Positions 7,933 to 19,900 of a DNA stretch of 64,000 nt are shown here, one piece after another; within the stretch, counting starts at the first letter, position 1, and every line of letters begins with the position of its first letter. This DNA comes from Gorsachius magnificus. Its lineage: Eukaryota > Chordata > Aves > Pelecaniformes > Ardeidae. The DNA lies in assembly GCA_034008185.1 (NCBI GenBank), contig CM067082.1, positions 13,624,984 to 13,688,983 on the forward strand, given 5' to 3'. The translations under genes and the position numbers were made by a program. The notes below the pieces were generated by a model, which worked only from the letters and a program-made list of their open reading frames with translations, was not told where the DNA came from and searched no databases.

Positions 7933-10900
7933 ATGTCAGACCTAGGGGACTGGTTCCGGAGCATCCCGCTGATCACCCGCTACTGGTTCGCCGGCTCCAT
8001 CGCGGTGCCGCTCATCGGCAAGCTGGGCCTCGTCAGCCCCGTCTACCTCTTCCTCTGGCCCGACGCCTTCATCAACCGCTTCCAGGTAGGGGCCGTACTA
8101 CCGGTCCCGGCGTGCCCTGCGGCGCCCACGCCGTAAGAGAGCCCAGGCCGGGGCGCGCTCGGCATTCTGGGAGTTGTAGTGCCCGGCTGGCCGTGCCTGG
8201 GGGCTGCGGGCGGGGGCTGGCCCCTTCCCCCGGGCGGCCGCGCCGGGAGGGGACCGTGTACCGAGGCAGCCCTCGGGGGTGACCCAGACCACCTCCAGCG
8301 GGAAGCCGGGCCTGCCTGCCTGCTTAACCTGCGTCAGGCCTGCGAGCTGGGCCGCGGGTTTAGCGAGTGCTGTGCCTCCGCAGGCCCCGGGCTCCCCACC
8401 AAGGTGACACAGGGCCCCGGGGCAGGCCGAGGAGGACTGTGGCCCTTGACAGGCCCTGTAGTTTGCCTCGCATCTCATTCTGGTGCCCCTTTTTCCTAAG
8501 TTTTTTGGCGGGGGCGGTTGTTGTGGCTGGCACCAGTTGTTGTCCTGAGGCACTTTATGCTCATACAACCTGTGGCTGTGGCTTCAGGGGGCTTGCCCAG
8601 CCTCCGCTGTGCGATCGTGTGGATGTGACTGTGGGAACGGGGCTAACAGGCAGGTGCACAACTGTCCTAAACCGCAGGTAGCTCGGGAGATATTAAGGCA
8701 GAGCTAGAGAAGTGGGTTTTTTTGCACCTTCTTACTGTTTTTTGCTTTGGAATTTCAAGAGGCTTGTGTTCAGGATTGTCACCTTCTGTGCCTAGGTGTG
8801 GTTGACATAAACTAGCAGCTGAAGTCCTGAGGTTTCAGCTGTACGGTGTCCCTGGATGCGTTAGCAATACCAAAAGTGGTCACAAACTGGACGTAGTCTT
8901 CTTCCTTGCATTGGGAGGTTACAGGTTTTGGTATGCAGGTGTGTAGGGGGAGGGCACCAATTAGATGAACTGAAAATGAAAGTGAAGGAAGAGAAAAGAT
9001 CCCAACCTTTAAGTTCCTATTACATGTGCTCATTATATCTTCAGTGAAAAAGATTTGAGTGCAAAAAAAGGTAGTTCTATCTGTAGTTTGTTTCTCATGT
9101 ATTGTCCCCAAAATTTAGTAGCTTAAATGACTATTTTTTCCTCTAGTTCTGTTATTCCTTCTGGAACTGTGATGTTCAGGATTGCAATACTCTTATTTGG
9201 ATGTGTTGCCAGTTAAAGAGCTCATTCCTAAATGGCCAGACTTCTTCTTCCTTGCTGCATGCTGCCATGCAGTTGACTGTGCCCAATATTGGTAGTTGGG
9301 AGACTCTGTAAAGCAGGTACAAAATGCTCAGAGCAGTGTGTGCTGTCTGGAATAGTACACTAAAGGCCGTTGAGTGAATTCCTTGGCCTCTGTTCAACAG
9401 GTAAGGATGGATTCTGTAGTGATGCTTTTAAAACAGGGCAGCATCCTTGCAAGCATATCCCTTTTGCACCGCAGTAAATGCTCAATATTGCAAAGATGTG
9501 ATGGAAGTGATCTGGGAAGTTATGTGTGATTTCTCTTGTGATCTTAATAGCTTTGCTGATCAGATTTAAAAAAAAAAAAAAGCAACTGTAAAAGCTGCTG
9601 AAGCAGCAGTAACTGATACTTGGTCTATTTTTAATCTCCTTGATCTTCCAACTAATTGTAGCAAATGAAAACAAAACCCCAATGCATTTGAGTTCATTCT
9701 ACAGTATATAAATGCATCTTTTTTCTTTTGATCTGGACAGATCTGGCGGCCAATAACTGCAACTTTCTTCTTCCCGGTGGGACCCGGAACAGGATTTCTC
9801 TACTTGGTGAACTTGTATTTCTTGTACCAATATTCATCACGATTAGAAACAGGTATGTTATCCATTAAATTGTACGCACATGGTGTACTCTGCCCGGAGT
9901 TGACAGAGATTAAGCGTTGTCAGATAGAGCTTCTTTTGGGAAAGTTTGTGGTGATGGGATTGTGGCTGATTCAGACAGAATTGTGAGAAAGATGGCTCAC
10001 CTCTGTGCCCACTTATGTTGGTCAATGGGAAACCGCTCTGAAAACAGATTTTCAGTGACTGGCTCCTTCCCTTTGGCAGGGTGCCTGTTCATTTAGGATC
10101 TGAACTTGATACTCCTTTCAGTAGGAGGGCCCGGTGCTTTTAGTTGTTGGATTTCAGGAAATGAGGGAGAGAGACTAAAAGATGATGTTACTTCTGCTTT
10201 CTTGTGCCTGATATCCTTTTAGACAGAAGGATGATATGCATATGTAATAATGGGCATATCCATCTCGAGAAAATAACAATGTCAGTTTTTCTTTTTTTTT
10301 TTTTTTTTTTTTTTTAAAGGCAGTGTTGCTTACCTGGGTTATTCTGTCAGTTCTGTTGAATTGAGAGAGACCTTGTACAAATGAAGTGTACCCCTCTGTC
10401 AAATAGAAATGTGAAAAAATTAAGGAACTAGTTGGATTTTCAGTTGGGGGGGAAAATTAAGAGTGGAAGAAAGGAGATTAAATAATGATCATTTCTCACA
10501 AAAAAAGAGATTGATGTTACAAGGTAGCTTCAAAACTGGTTTCATTTTGCGTTGCACTCTTCATTAAAACTAAAGAAAAATGGTTTCCTTTGAAGTAAAT
10601 AATTAAACTAAAGTATTTGCAAAGCCAAGCTCCTCCTGAAAGCCTTTATGAACAAGAATTTCTGTGTTGTTCTAATGGAGTCTTAGAACTGGTGCAAGTG
10701 GAAATGCATTGCATTGGGAAGTCCCATGATAGAGAAGAGATCCCTGATAAACCTGTCATCCAGAGGGTATTGTGGAAACCAATTTAAGTCATAAGAAGAG
10801 TAGCAGGGAAAGGAACGAGTGGTGCCAGACTGTATTTGGTTGTTTTATTAGTGAAAGTAAGTAGTGATTTAATAGCTAGAAACAGTACTTCCTTCTTTTT

Positions 10901-13900
10901 GAGCCTTTCTGCAGTAGATTATGAACACACGAGAGTACTGGAGGTTACAATATTCTGCTGTGCAAAGCTATGTGTAGTAAGAGTTCTTGATTAATATATG
11001 CAAATTATAAGCCATCACTCTTGTAAGATATACTTAAAAAATGCTCTAGTTCTCTATGCTGTGGCAGAAATCTCATGGAAGGAAGTCAGTTCTTTCAGCA
11101 GTAAATTTACATTCCTGCTGTACAACACATCTGGATTTTGAAACTGGGAAGTCAGCTGTGGTACTGTTTGAATCAATGCATTTCTTCTATATTACAGTAA
11201 TTTTTCTGGTTATAGATTAAGTTCTTGGTTAGGTCGCTCCTTCCTCTCTACGAAAAAGGCTTGAATCCTTCTGAAAGTGGGAGGTGTATAAGTTGCTGAT
11301 AATATGTTTACGGGTGGAAATTGGTGCAAGTCCATGCCTCCTTTTGTCTGTGAAACTGAAGAAGTGAAACTTCTTTTTTCAGGGTTGTTACGTGGTTTTT
11401 GAGCATACACTGGTGTTGCATGCTAGCTTTAAATGTAGCTGTCAAAAAGAGCCATATGGTTTTGTACTGTGCTTGTGCTTTCCTAACAAGCTGACCTCTA
11501 GCTTCCTGAGGAAAAGGAGATTGATGTGCTTTTGTTTTGTTTCTGTTGGAGAACAACACAACAAATATCAACAGAGAAAGCAGAATATGCAGACTTTACT
11601 CCCCAGCAGTACGAATGATGAGATTATGAGTCTGCAGCTCTTCCCTGATTACTGGATTATGCCCAGGGCCCTACTGAAGGACCCAGTGGGCTAGAGCTCA
11701 CCTCACCCCTGCACTGAGTTTTTCGGCAGTTTGTAGCTCAGTTTTCTTAGATATTAATTGGAAAGTCAATTTAAAATAGTTTGTCTAATATTCTTTTTAG
11801 TAATCTTCTGGATAACTGTCCTGGGTTTGGCTGGGATAGAGTTAATTTTCTTCTTGGCAACAGGCATAGTGCTGTGTTTTGATTTAGTATGAGAATAATG
11901 TTGATAACACACTGATGTTTTAGTTGTTGCCTATCAGTGTTTATACTAAATCAAGGACTTTTCAGCTTCCCCTGCTCTGCCAGGTGCACAAGAACCTGGA
12001 AGGGGGCACAGCTGACCCCAACTGGCCACGGGGCTATTCCATATCATATGATGTCATGCTCCATATATAAACTGGGGGGAGTTGGCTGGGGGACAGCGAT
12101 CGCTGCTCAGGGATGGGATGGGCATTGGTCGTCGGGTGGTGACCAGTTGCATTGTGCATCACTTGTTTTGTATATTCTTTTATCATTATTGTTACTCTTT
12201 TCCTCTACTGTTTTTTAAACTGTCTGTCTCAGCCCATGGGTTTTATCTTTTTTTTTTGTGTCTGATTCTCTCCCCCATCCCACGGGGGAGGCAGGGGGAG
12301 TGAGTAAACGGCTGTGTGGTGTTTAGCTGCCTGCTGGGTTAAACCACAACAGTAATAAGATGTGAAAAACTTTAAGGGAATAATATTTACTTTGATTTCT
12401 TCCTATTCTGGAGGAATTTCTGTGCTGGAGTTTTTACAGGGTTGGTCAGTTTCCTGTCTTTATTTGTTTCTGTTTGTTGTATGGCAACAGTAAGGAAAAA
12501 ACCCTCCTGTTTATGTAGTTCTCCAACTTTAGTACTTTCCAAAAGAGATTTTTCAAAGTTGCTTTTTTTTTCCCCCCCCCGTAATGTAACCTGCATGGCT
12601 GAACTTAAATTTAAAGTGATTAAATATATATTTTGTTTTATATAGGCTGAGTTACTCTAGTTATTCTAAAAAGCTATTACTTAAAAATAGATTTTCTTTC
12701 TTTAAATTTTTGGGGACATATAAATAGTTGTAGGAAGCCACATAGTGCTAACATTAAGCAGTGGCCTTCTTTCTAGGTGTTTTGATGTTTAATTATTAGC
12801 ACGTAATTCAGCTTGCTCGTGGCGTGCTGTGTTTGTTACTGCGTGGTTTGGGTCTGTTTCAGCAGTATGCTCAGGCATTCCTTGCCTGCATGGAGCTATA
12901 TGAAAGTTGATAGGAGCCTTGCTCAAATGCCGAGGTCCGTGCCAGCCTTCTGGCACAGTTTGCAAGCTGTGTACCCTCCTTGTCTTGTATGTTCATTTTT
13001 CCGGAGTGTAAAAACAGTCGTATCTCTTGAGGCTGACTAGGTGATGTAAAGAAGATGCAATTTGCCAAAGTAAGGGCTGGTTTTGATGTGACTCGATCAT
13101 TAAACTTGGTGTTGCTTCTTCTGCTGTGCAAGTATATTTCCTTATTATGTGCTTCTGACTGGCAGCTTCTTGTGAAGGATGGGGCCCAACTCCATTTTGA
13201 AGTCTTGTGAAGTTAAACCCACTTACCTTCAGAATTAAAGTATGTTCTTCGAGTAGGGCTGCTGTGCGTGCGCTTAATGCAATAGGCTGAATGTCTTATT
13301 TTTTGGTCCTGTAGGTTGCCCTGTTAGAAGGTTTTTTAAAGTTAAAACCCCAAAATCATAAGAGTTGCCCTACATGCTGTCTGTGTTTTAACTGAGCTTT
13401 TCTTAGACTCCTAAAAGTAAAAAAAGTCTTCATTTCCTATCAAGACTTCAGTACCTTTCCTAACAATTCTTTTTATTTACAGGGGCTTTTGATGGAAGAC
13501 CAGCAGATTACATGTTCATGCTGCTCTTTAATTGGATCTGCATTGTTGTATCCTTCTGCTCATCATCAAGCTTTTAGAGTATTTTGGTTCTTTTATTTCT
13601 GCCTAAAATACATTCAAAGACCAAGTTTTAGCAGTGTGCTGGTCGGGAATCTCACGAAGCTCAACAAGGGGAAGTGCAGGGCCCTGCCCCTGGGGAAGAA
13701 CCACCTCAGGCTCCAGGACGGGCTGGGGACTGACAGCCTGCAAAACATCTTGGCAGAAAAGGTCCTAGGGGTCCTGCTGGACACCAAGCTGACCATGAGC
13801 CAGCAATGTGCCTTTGTGGCAAAGGTGGCCACCAGCTACCAGAGCATTGCCAGCATGTTGAGAGAGGTGATTACGCCTCTCTGCTCAGCCCTTGTGAGAC

Positions 13901-16900
13901 ATACGGGGGGGCTGCATCCAGCTCCAGGTTCCCAAGTACAAGAGAAACATGGACATACTGGAGTGCGTCTAGTGAAGGGTCATGAAGATGATTAAAGGGT
14001 TGGAACATCTGTCACATCAGCAGAGGCTGAGAGCTGGGATTGTGCAGCCTGGAGAACAGGGGACTTGGGGGTGTCTTATCCATGTGAATAAATACCTGAT
14101 GGGGGAGGGAGTAAAGGAAATGGAGCCAGACTTCTCTCAGTGGTGCTCAGTGGTAGGACAAGAGAAGAACAGGCACAAAATTAAGTACAGAATATTCCAT
14201 TTAAATGTAAGAAAGACTCTTTTTACTGTAAGGGCAGTCAGATACTGGCATGGGTTGCCAAGAGAGGTCGTGGAACCTCCATCCTTGGAGGTGTTCCCAT
14301 TCTGTCTGTGCTGTTGTTACCTCCTTGTAGCAATTTGCAGTGGGCACAGCACATGGAAAAAAGGGAGCAGTGACATCAGTGTGAACCACATACAGCCAGG
14401 AAAGCTAGGGTGTAGAAATGCTGTCACCTTTATCAATAGATTAACTATCTCTAGTTGCATTCCACTGTATGGAGGGATTTGCTATTCCTGCTAGTCCTGT
14501 TGAGCCACAGCAGTAACTAGGAAAACAACGTGGGTTTAGTTATGGTGTCAGCTTCATTGTGGTTGCAAGCTGTTGGCTGTGAGCTATAAGATGACTCTGA
14601 TTGTGACTTGACTTTCAAACTGGTCATTCAAAAGCTTCCTGTTCCTTGTTCTCTATATGATCTAAGGAGAAACCCGGATGCATGATCAGGGAAAATGCTT
14701 GGTGCCATTTTATACACATTCATGAATGTTAAAAGCATTCTGATCATAGCAAAATTCTTTAGCAATTGTTTCTACTCAGCAGTTACTACAGCAAGTAGAT
14801 CCTTTGGGTTTCAAAGTAGGAGAGTAGTATTAAGAGCTTGCATTGATGTACTTCAAGAAATCATTTATTTTCTATGACTTAGTGGCAGTATATTGATTTC
14901 TTTTTTTATGGTCTGGTATTTCTTTAGTTAGAAACAGAGCATTTTAGTCTTTAAAATGCTAATTAAAGAATCCAGCTGTTAGACCTGTAACTTGCTTTTA
15001 TGCAAGGACCGATTGAGTTTGTACTTAGCCAGTTTTGTAATGGAGCGAAGGCCAGTGCATCCATCAGCCCTTGGGGTAATGGCTAGAGGTGGTAGCTTGA
15101 AAGGCTACTGAAAAGCAGTTATTGAAGCTAAGTGTGTAAGTGTCTATATCATCACAGGTTTTTCATTTTTTTCCAGTGGTTAACTTAATACTACACAGGA
15201 ACGCTGTTTTAATTGTAAACTTTAAAGGCCTTTGCATGTGTGTTCAGTGTGTGTGCAGCTTCTTTATGTCATTCTAGTCTATCAGGATTTGCTGTGTTCG
15301 TTTTCCTTAATGGTGCAATGACAGATAACTGGCTTGGCAATGGACATGCAGGTAAGTGCAGTGCAGTTTCTTAAATAATAATCTTATGGAACTTTCTGAC
15401 TGCTTAATGACTATAGAGAGCATTATCAGCATAATTGCAGAATGTAGTTAGGCTAGGCTGGTTTAGTTTATCTCAAAATGGTTGACTGCGTGTGTATCAT
15501 TAGTTTTTTAGTTTGAGTCAGCCTCACCTAATGTCAGAAGCCTGTATCTGACTCTGCCACTCCTAATCTAGTTAGGGAGTCAGGGAATGAAAATTGGCTC
15601 TTTGTGCAGTCGGGAACTGTTCAGCCTTTTACTAAAATGGACACAAGATGTCACCTATACACCATTTCCTTTAATGAATGTGGATCTGCATTCTTACTTT
15701 TTTTATCTAAAAATTATTCTTGGGTTCATTAGTCTTCTCAAATTCAGTGTGCCTTTTACTTGCTAACAGAAGATCTTTTTGTGAAAAATGCAGCTTCAGA
15801 TTCAGATCAGAACTGTGAAGTTCAAAATCCTCACAAGAGCGATTAAAACAGTGATCTAAAGAACCAGTTTCAATGAGGTAGTTGTTATCCCCACACATAT
15901 TAAGGGGGCAAACGAGGGAGTGTTTCTTGGACGCAATGGAATACCAGATAACTGTGTATCTTCAGCATGCCCCTGCTGTTCTCTCCTCGTCTTACTCTGT
16001 TCCTGTCACCCAAAGCCTGCACCAATATCTCTAATATTCTCTGCAATATTGTCTTAGCATTTATTATCAGGCTCCCCTGGTAGACAAAAATAGTGATCGT
16101 GCATATGCAGTCAGGAATGAGTTCTGTTAAGGGCTGTCCATAACTTTGCACTTAAACTTTTTTTGCTGTGGGGAAGACGCAACAGGAGTCTTCAAAAGCG
16201 TGCTGAATTCACCCATATGTTATATGAATTTTAGCCTGATTGTGTTGATCTGTATCTTTTTAAAAGGTACTTAAAGTGTTTTTATATCTGCATACAAAGC
16301 ATTACTTAAAAGAGAATCGGTTGTTTGATGTACAAATGTGTTTTTCTTAGAAAGGCTTTTTTGCTTGTGCTGAGTGGCTTGCTTGAAAGTGAGAAGGTAG
16401 AGTAGGATAGCTGAGCCTCTATTCCCAAGACAAATACTTTCAGAGATTAGATAATTACTTTGTTTTTTCCAGTAAAATAAAAATGTTTTTAATAAAGACC
16501 TTAAGGTGCTCGTGTGACAAGTCAGACTGCTGGTGCCCCATAGGGCTGGACTGATGCTGGTGCGCCAGATGTAACGTGGAACCTGTTAAATAGTAGCACC
16601 CCCGAAGGGAAGAGTTTTAACCTCTCTTCCAAACACACAATCTGGTTTGTAGCATTAAACCAGTTCATGGAAATGTTGCTGGCACAGTCTGTCTTCAGTT
16701 TAGAAATCAGCAGATAGCTAAAATAGTGCTTTATATTTGTTTCACTAGAAATAGACCAATCAGCTAATACACAGTCACAGCAAGGACGTATTTGAAACAG
16801 TCTCATCTCCTGGCATGGAGCACAGGTTAACTCTGAGTTAGTTTTGCCAAGGCTGGCTGCAATGCTCTGAAATAGTGATTTCCTGGTGCACCTTCCCTCT

Positions 16901-19900
16901 GTGGTGCTCTGAGGGGGACATAGCTGGCAATTTGATGGAGTAACACTTCATCTGACGCATTGGCTTAGCCCCATATGAGTATGTTTGGGTTAGTGCCCTG
17001 GGTTGTGAATGGAAATGATTGTGGCACAAAGTATGTTGCTGACTCTGCTGTAAACGTGCTACCAAGCAGCTGGGAGCAGAGGAGTTTGCCACAGCTGCTC
17101 TTTAACTTGGTGCAAGTTGGAGCCCTTTGCTTTGACATGGTCTTGCAAAGGAGAATGACCAAGAGAGTTCTTCTGCTTAGCTTTCTCAACAGCTTTTGAA
17201 CAGACCTGTGACACATGATGGCCAAGATTCTGGGGCAATCTTTAAAGATTTTGCTGATGTATCACGCTTACTAGCCATTTTTGAAGCTTATAGCTCCTGC
17301 TGCTTAAATTTCTCGGGCTTCTGTGAAAGTGATGGTAACTTCTTGCACTTTTTTTTTTTTTTTAAATGTTGCAGTTGCTGATGATCCCACTCATCATGTC
17401 AGTACTTTATGTGTGGGCCCAGCTGAACAGAGACACGATTGTATCGTTTTGGTTTGGAACAAGATTTAAGGTACGTCAGACAGGATGTTGGAAAGGATAT
17501 TTCTGCCCTGAAAATGCACGTGAAGGTGGTGAAGGCAAAATACAAGTATTTATGCTTTCACAGCTATGTACTCCTTGAGATGAAGCAAAGATGAATTTCT
17601 TCCTGGCCTTCCATATGGTGTCACTCAGTGTCACTTTACTGAAAAGATGTCCTGAGAACTGAAATTCATCGGTCTGAAAAGAGGAAAAAAATTACTTATG
17701 AATGTTGACCTGCATAAAAACTGAATGTAGCAAAAACCATAGTGACAGAAGGTTGATATTTTAAATTGTCCTCTCCTGTGCAACCTTGTCTGTTTCTGCC
17801 AGGTCTTGTAATGAAGAATGTTTTGATCACTGTTTCCAGGCTTTTTCAAAATCAGAAATATTAGGACTTTGTTTCAGATGTAAGCTTGCTGTGGAACGTA
17901 GAATGCAAGATGCATCTACTTATAATGTTTAAATATGTAAGATTTGTTTAAATATGTTAGTGGTTGCTCAGTTTGGAGTATCCTACCTTGTTATGTAGAA
18001 TCTACATAAGTTAATATATCAGGATTTGTGTAATGCCTAAAACATTGAGATTATAATTATGCCTATTAGTGCAGTGGGAAGTTGAGTAGGTTTATATCCT
18101 TAATTGGTACTTAACAACTTCTTTGTCCCCATTGCATTCTTTTTCAGGCCTGTTACCTTCCATGGGTTATTCTGGGATTCAACTACATCATTGGTGGATC
18201 GTATGTATTTACTTATATGGCTAATTTGAAGTTATAAAAGCATATAGCTATTGAACTTATTGCTGAATTTAGAAGCAATATTAAAATAAGAGACTGAAAG
18301 CTGTATAATGTGACTGATAATGTTCAGTGTCACATGGTGGTCATTTAAGATAAAAGCAAAGGGGAGATGTGTATGTGAGAACTCAAGAATGTAGGTGAAG
18401 GGAAAGTAGTAAGAATTTGGTTTATTTTCTAGTAAATCTATGCATTTAGGCCTTTTCCTTACTGAAAGAGTAATGCACAGTAAAGAAAGATGTCATCCCA
18501 TATGACAAACCATCATTACTGGTTTTAGAAACAAATTTAGCTTGACTCTGATGGTGCTGTTACTGCTTTCCCTCACAATCTCGCCCAGTGTTTTTTTCAG
18601 CCTGTGAAATAAGGGAAAATGGCAGTAACAAGCCCACAGAGTGCCATATTAGCATCTGCTGAATTTGTTGGTCTGTCTGGGGTTTCATTGACTAAACTCC
18701 ATGATGCAGAAATCTCCTCTGTGCACGGTCTTTCCCATTGGTGCCCTGCATTGGTTGGGGCCTCTTGGTGCCGCTGTAGCACAATTAGTGACAATAACAA
18801 GTTATGTGGTTGATTTATAAAAGGAGGAGATAGTACAGCAAAACCAAATTCCCTTTTCTGGCTGTGCCTCCTACTGACTCATCCGTCACTTGAGAAAAGT
18901 GCTTGCTGTTAGATACCTGCTGTTTCTATGCATGACGGCAGATACTCAAGGGCCTCCATTCAGCAATGTTCTTGCAAAACTGAGAACAAAACAGTTCAGT
19001 ACAGCAGGAGACAGGTTGTCCAGCAAAAACAGCAGTAACTTCTCAAGCTCCACAGACTATTTTAGAGACTAATAGCTGTACGGTCTAATTCCCTGATGTA
19101 AACAAGTATTTAATTGCATTTTCAGTACAGACTGTAGGGAAGGCTTGGAAGGGAGGGTGGAACAGCCTGTTGATGTGTTGGCACTGAAGGTTGGCCCTTC
19201 TGAAGTAGTGGCTGCAAAACGCTGAGAGAAGGGAAATTTTCTGTCACTCACAGCCCTGGCAATGCCCAAGGCGGGTGAAGAGTAGTAACTGGCAGAAGGT
19301 GGTCACTCATTTATATTCAGTGAAGACAGTATGTGAAACAATTCTTTTTCTTTTGCCTTGCAGAGTCATCAATGAGCTGATAGGAAATCTGGTTGGACAC
19401 CTGTATTTCTTCTTAATGTTTAAATATCCAATGGATTTGGGAGGAAGGAATTTTCTGTCCACACCTCAGTTCCTGTAAGCTGGCTTTATTCTTTAGCTCA
19501 CTGTTTGTTTGGTTCAATTTTCTGTGGTGTTCATCAGACATATTTGCTGGGCTTGTAAGTTGTAAAATACTTTGCTAAATCAACCTGCTTCAGATTATCA
19601 CGCTGACTGTGCTGCTGGGTCATCAAAAATGTTGTTTCTTGTAAATGGCCCATGTGAGAGTTCTTTGTTAACCCCTGTGGATGGCTTGCGTCCTTTACCC
19701 ACTCTTAAGAGTGAGAGTAAAAGTCACAGTTCTGCTAGTGAATTGAGCTGCAGTAAAGAGCACTACCTGACAATTATCAGACAGTGTAAAACAAATATTT
19801 CTCTTGTAAATGATCTTTTATCTATATTTCCATGTAGCATCATTACCAGTTCAGCAACCTGTAACAATAATAGGAGTCAGTTGCAGACTTGTTCAGGACT

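Larger units (their letters stand above)
6880..8480. promoter_or_regulatory. CpG island and bidirectional TBC1D31/DERL1 promoter
   Basis: A very GC- and CpG-rich block covers exon 1 of both genes and the DNA between them. The TBC1D31 start (7128, minus) and the DERL1 start (7933, plus) are 804 bp apart and face away from each other. Motifs seen are: a Staf/ZNF143-type sequence at 7351-7370 and another at 8161-8180; an RFX X-box at 7661-7673; two ETS CCGGAAGT sites at 7691-7698 (reverse) and 7733-7740; a GC box around 7723-7733; a CACGTG E-box at 7564-7569; and a UPRE-like CCACGTC at 7769-7775. There is no ATG between the one at about 7489 and DERL1's own, so the DERL1 leader is clean. An AT-rich patch interrupts the island at about 7434-7557. 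Transcription start sites cannot be placed from sequence alone. Confidence 0.88.

Noticed and set aside
11937..12303. Two open frames in DERL1 intron 2
   Set aside because: Both lie inside the LTR at 11817-12351 and are not conserved coding sequence.
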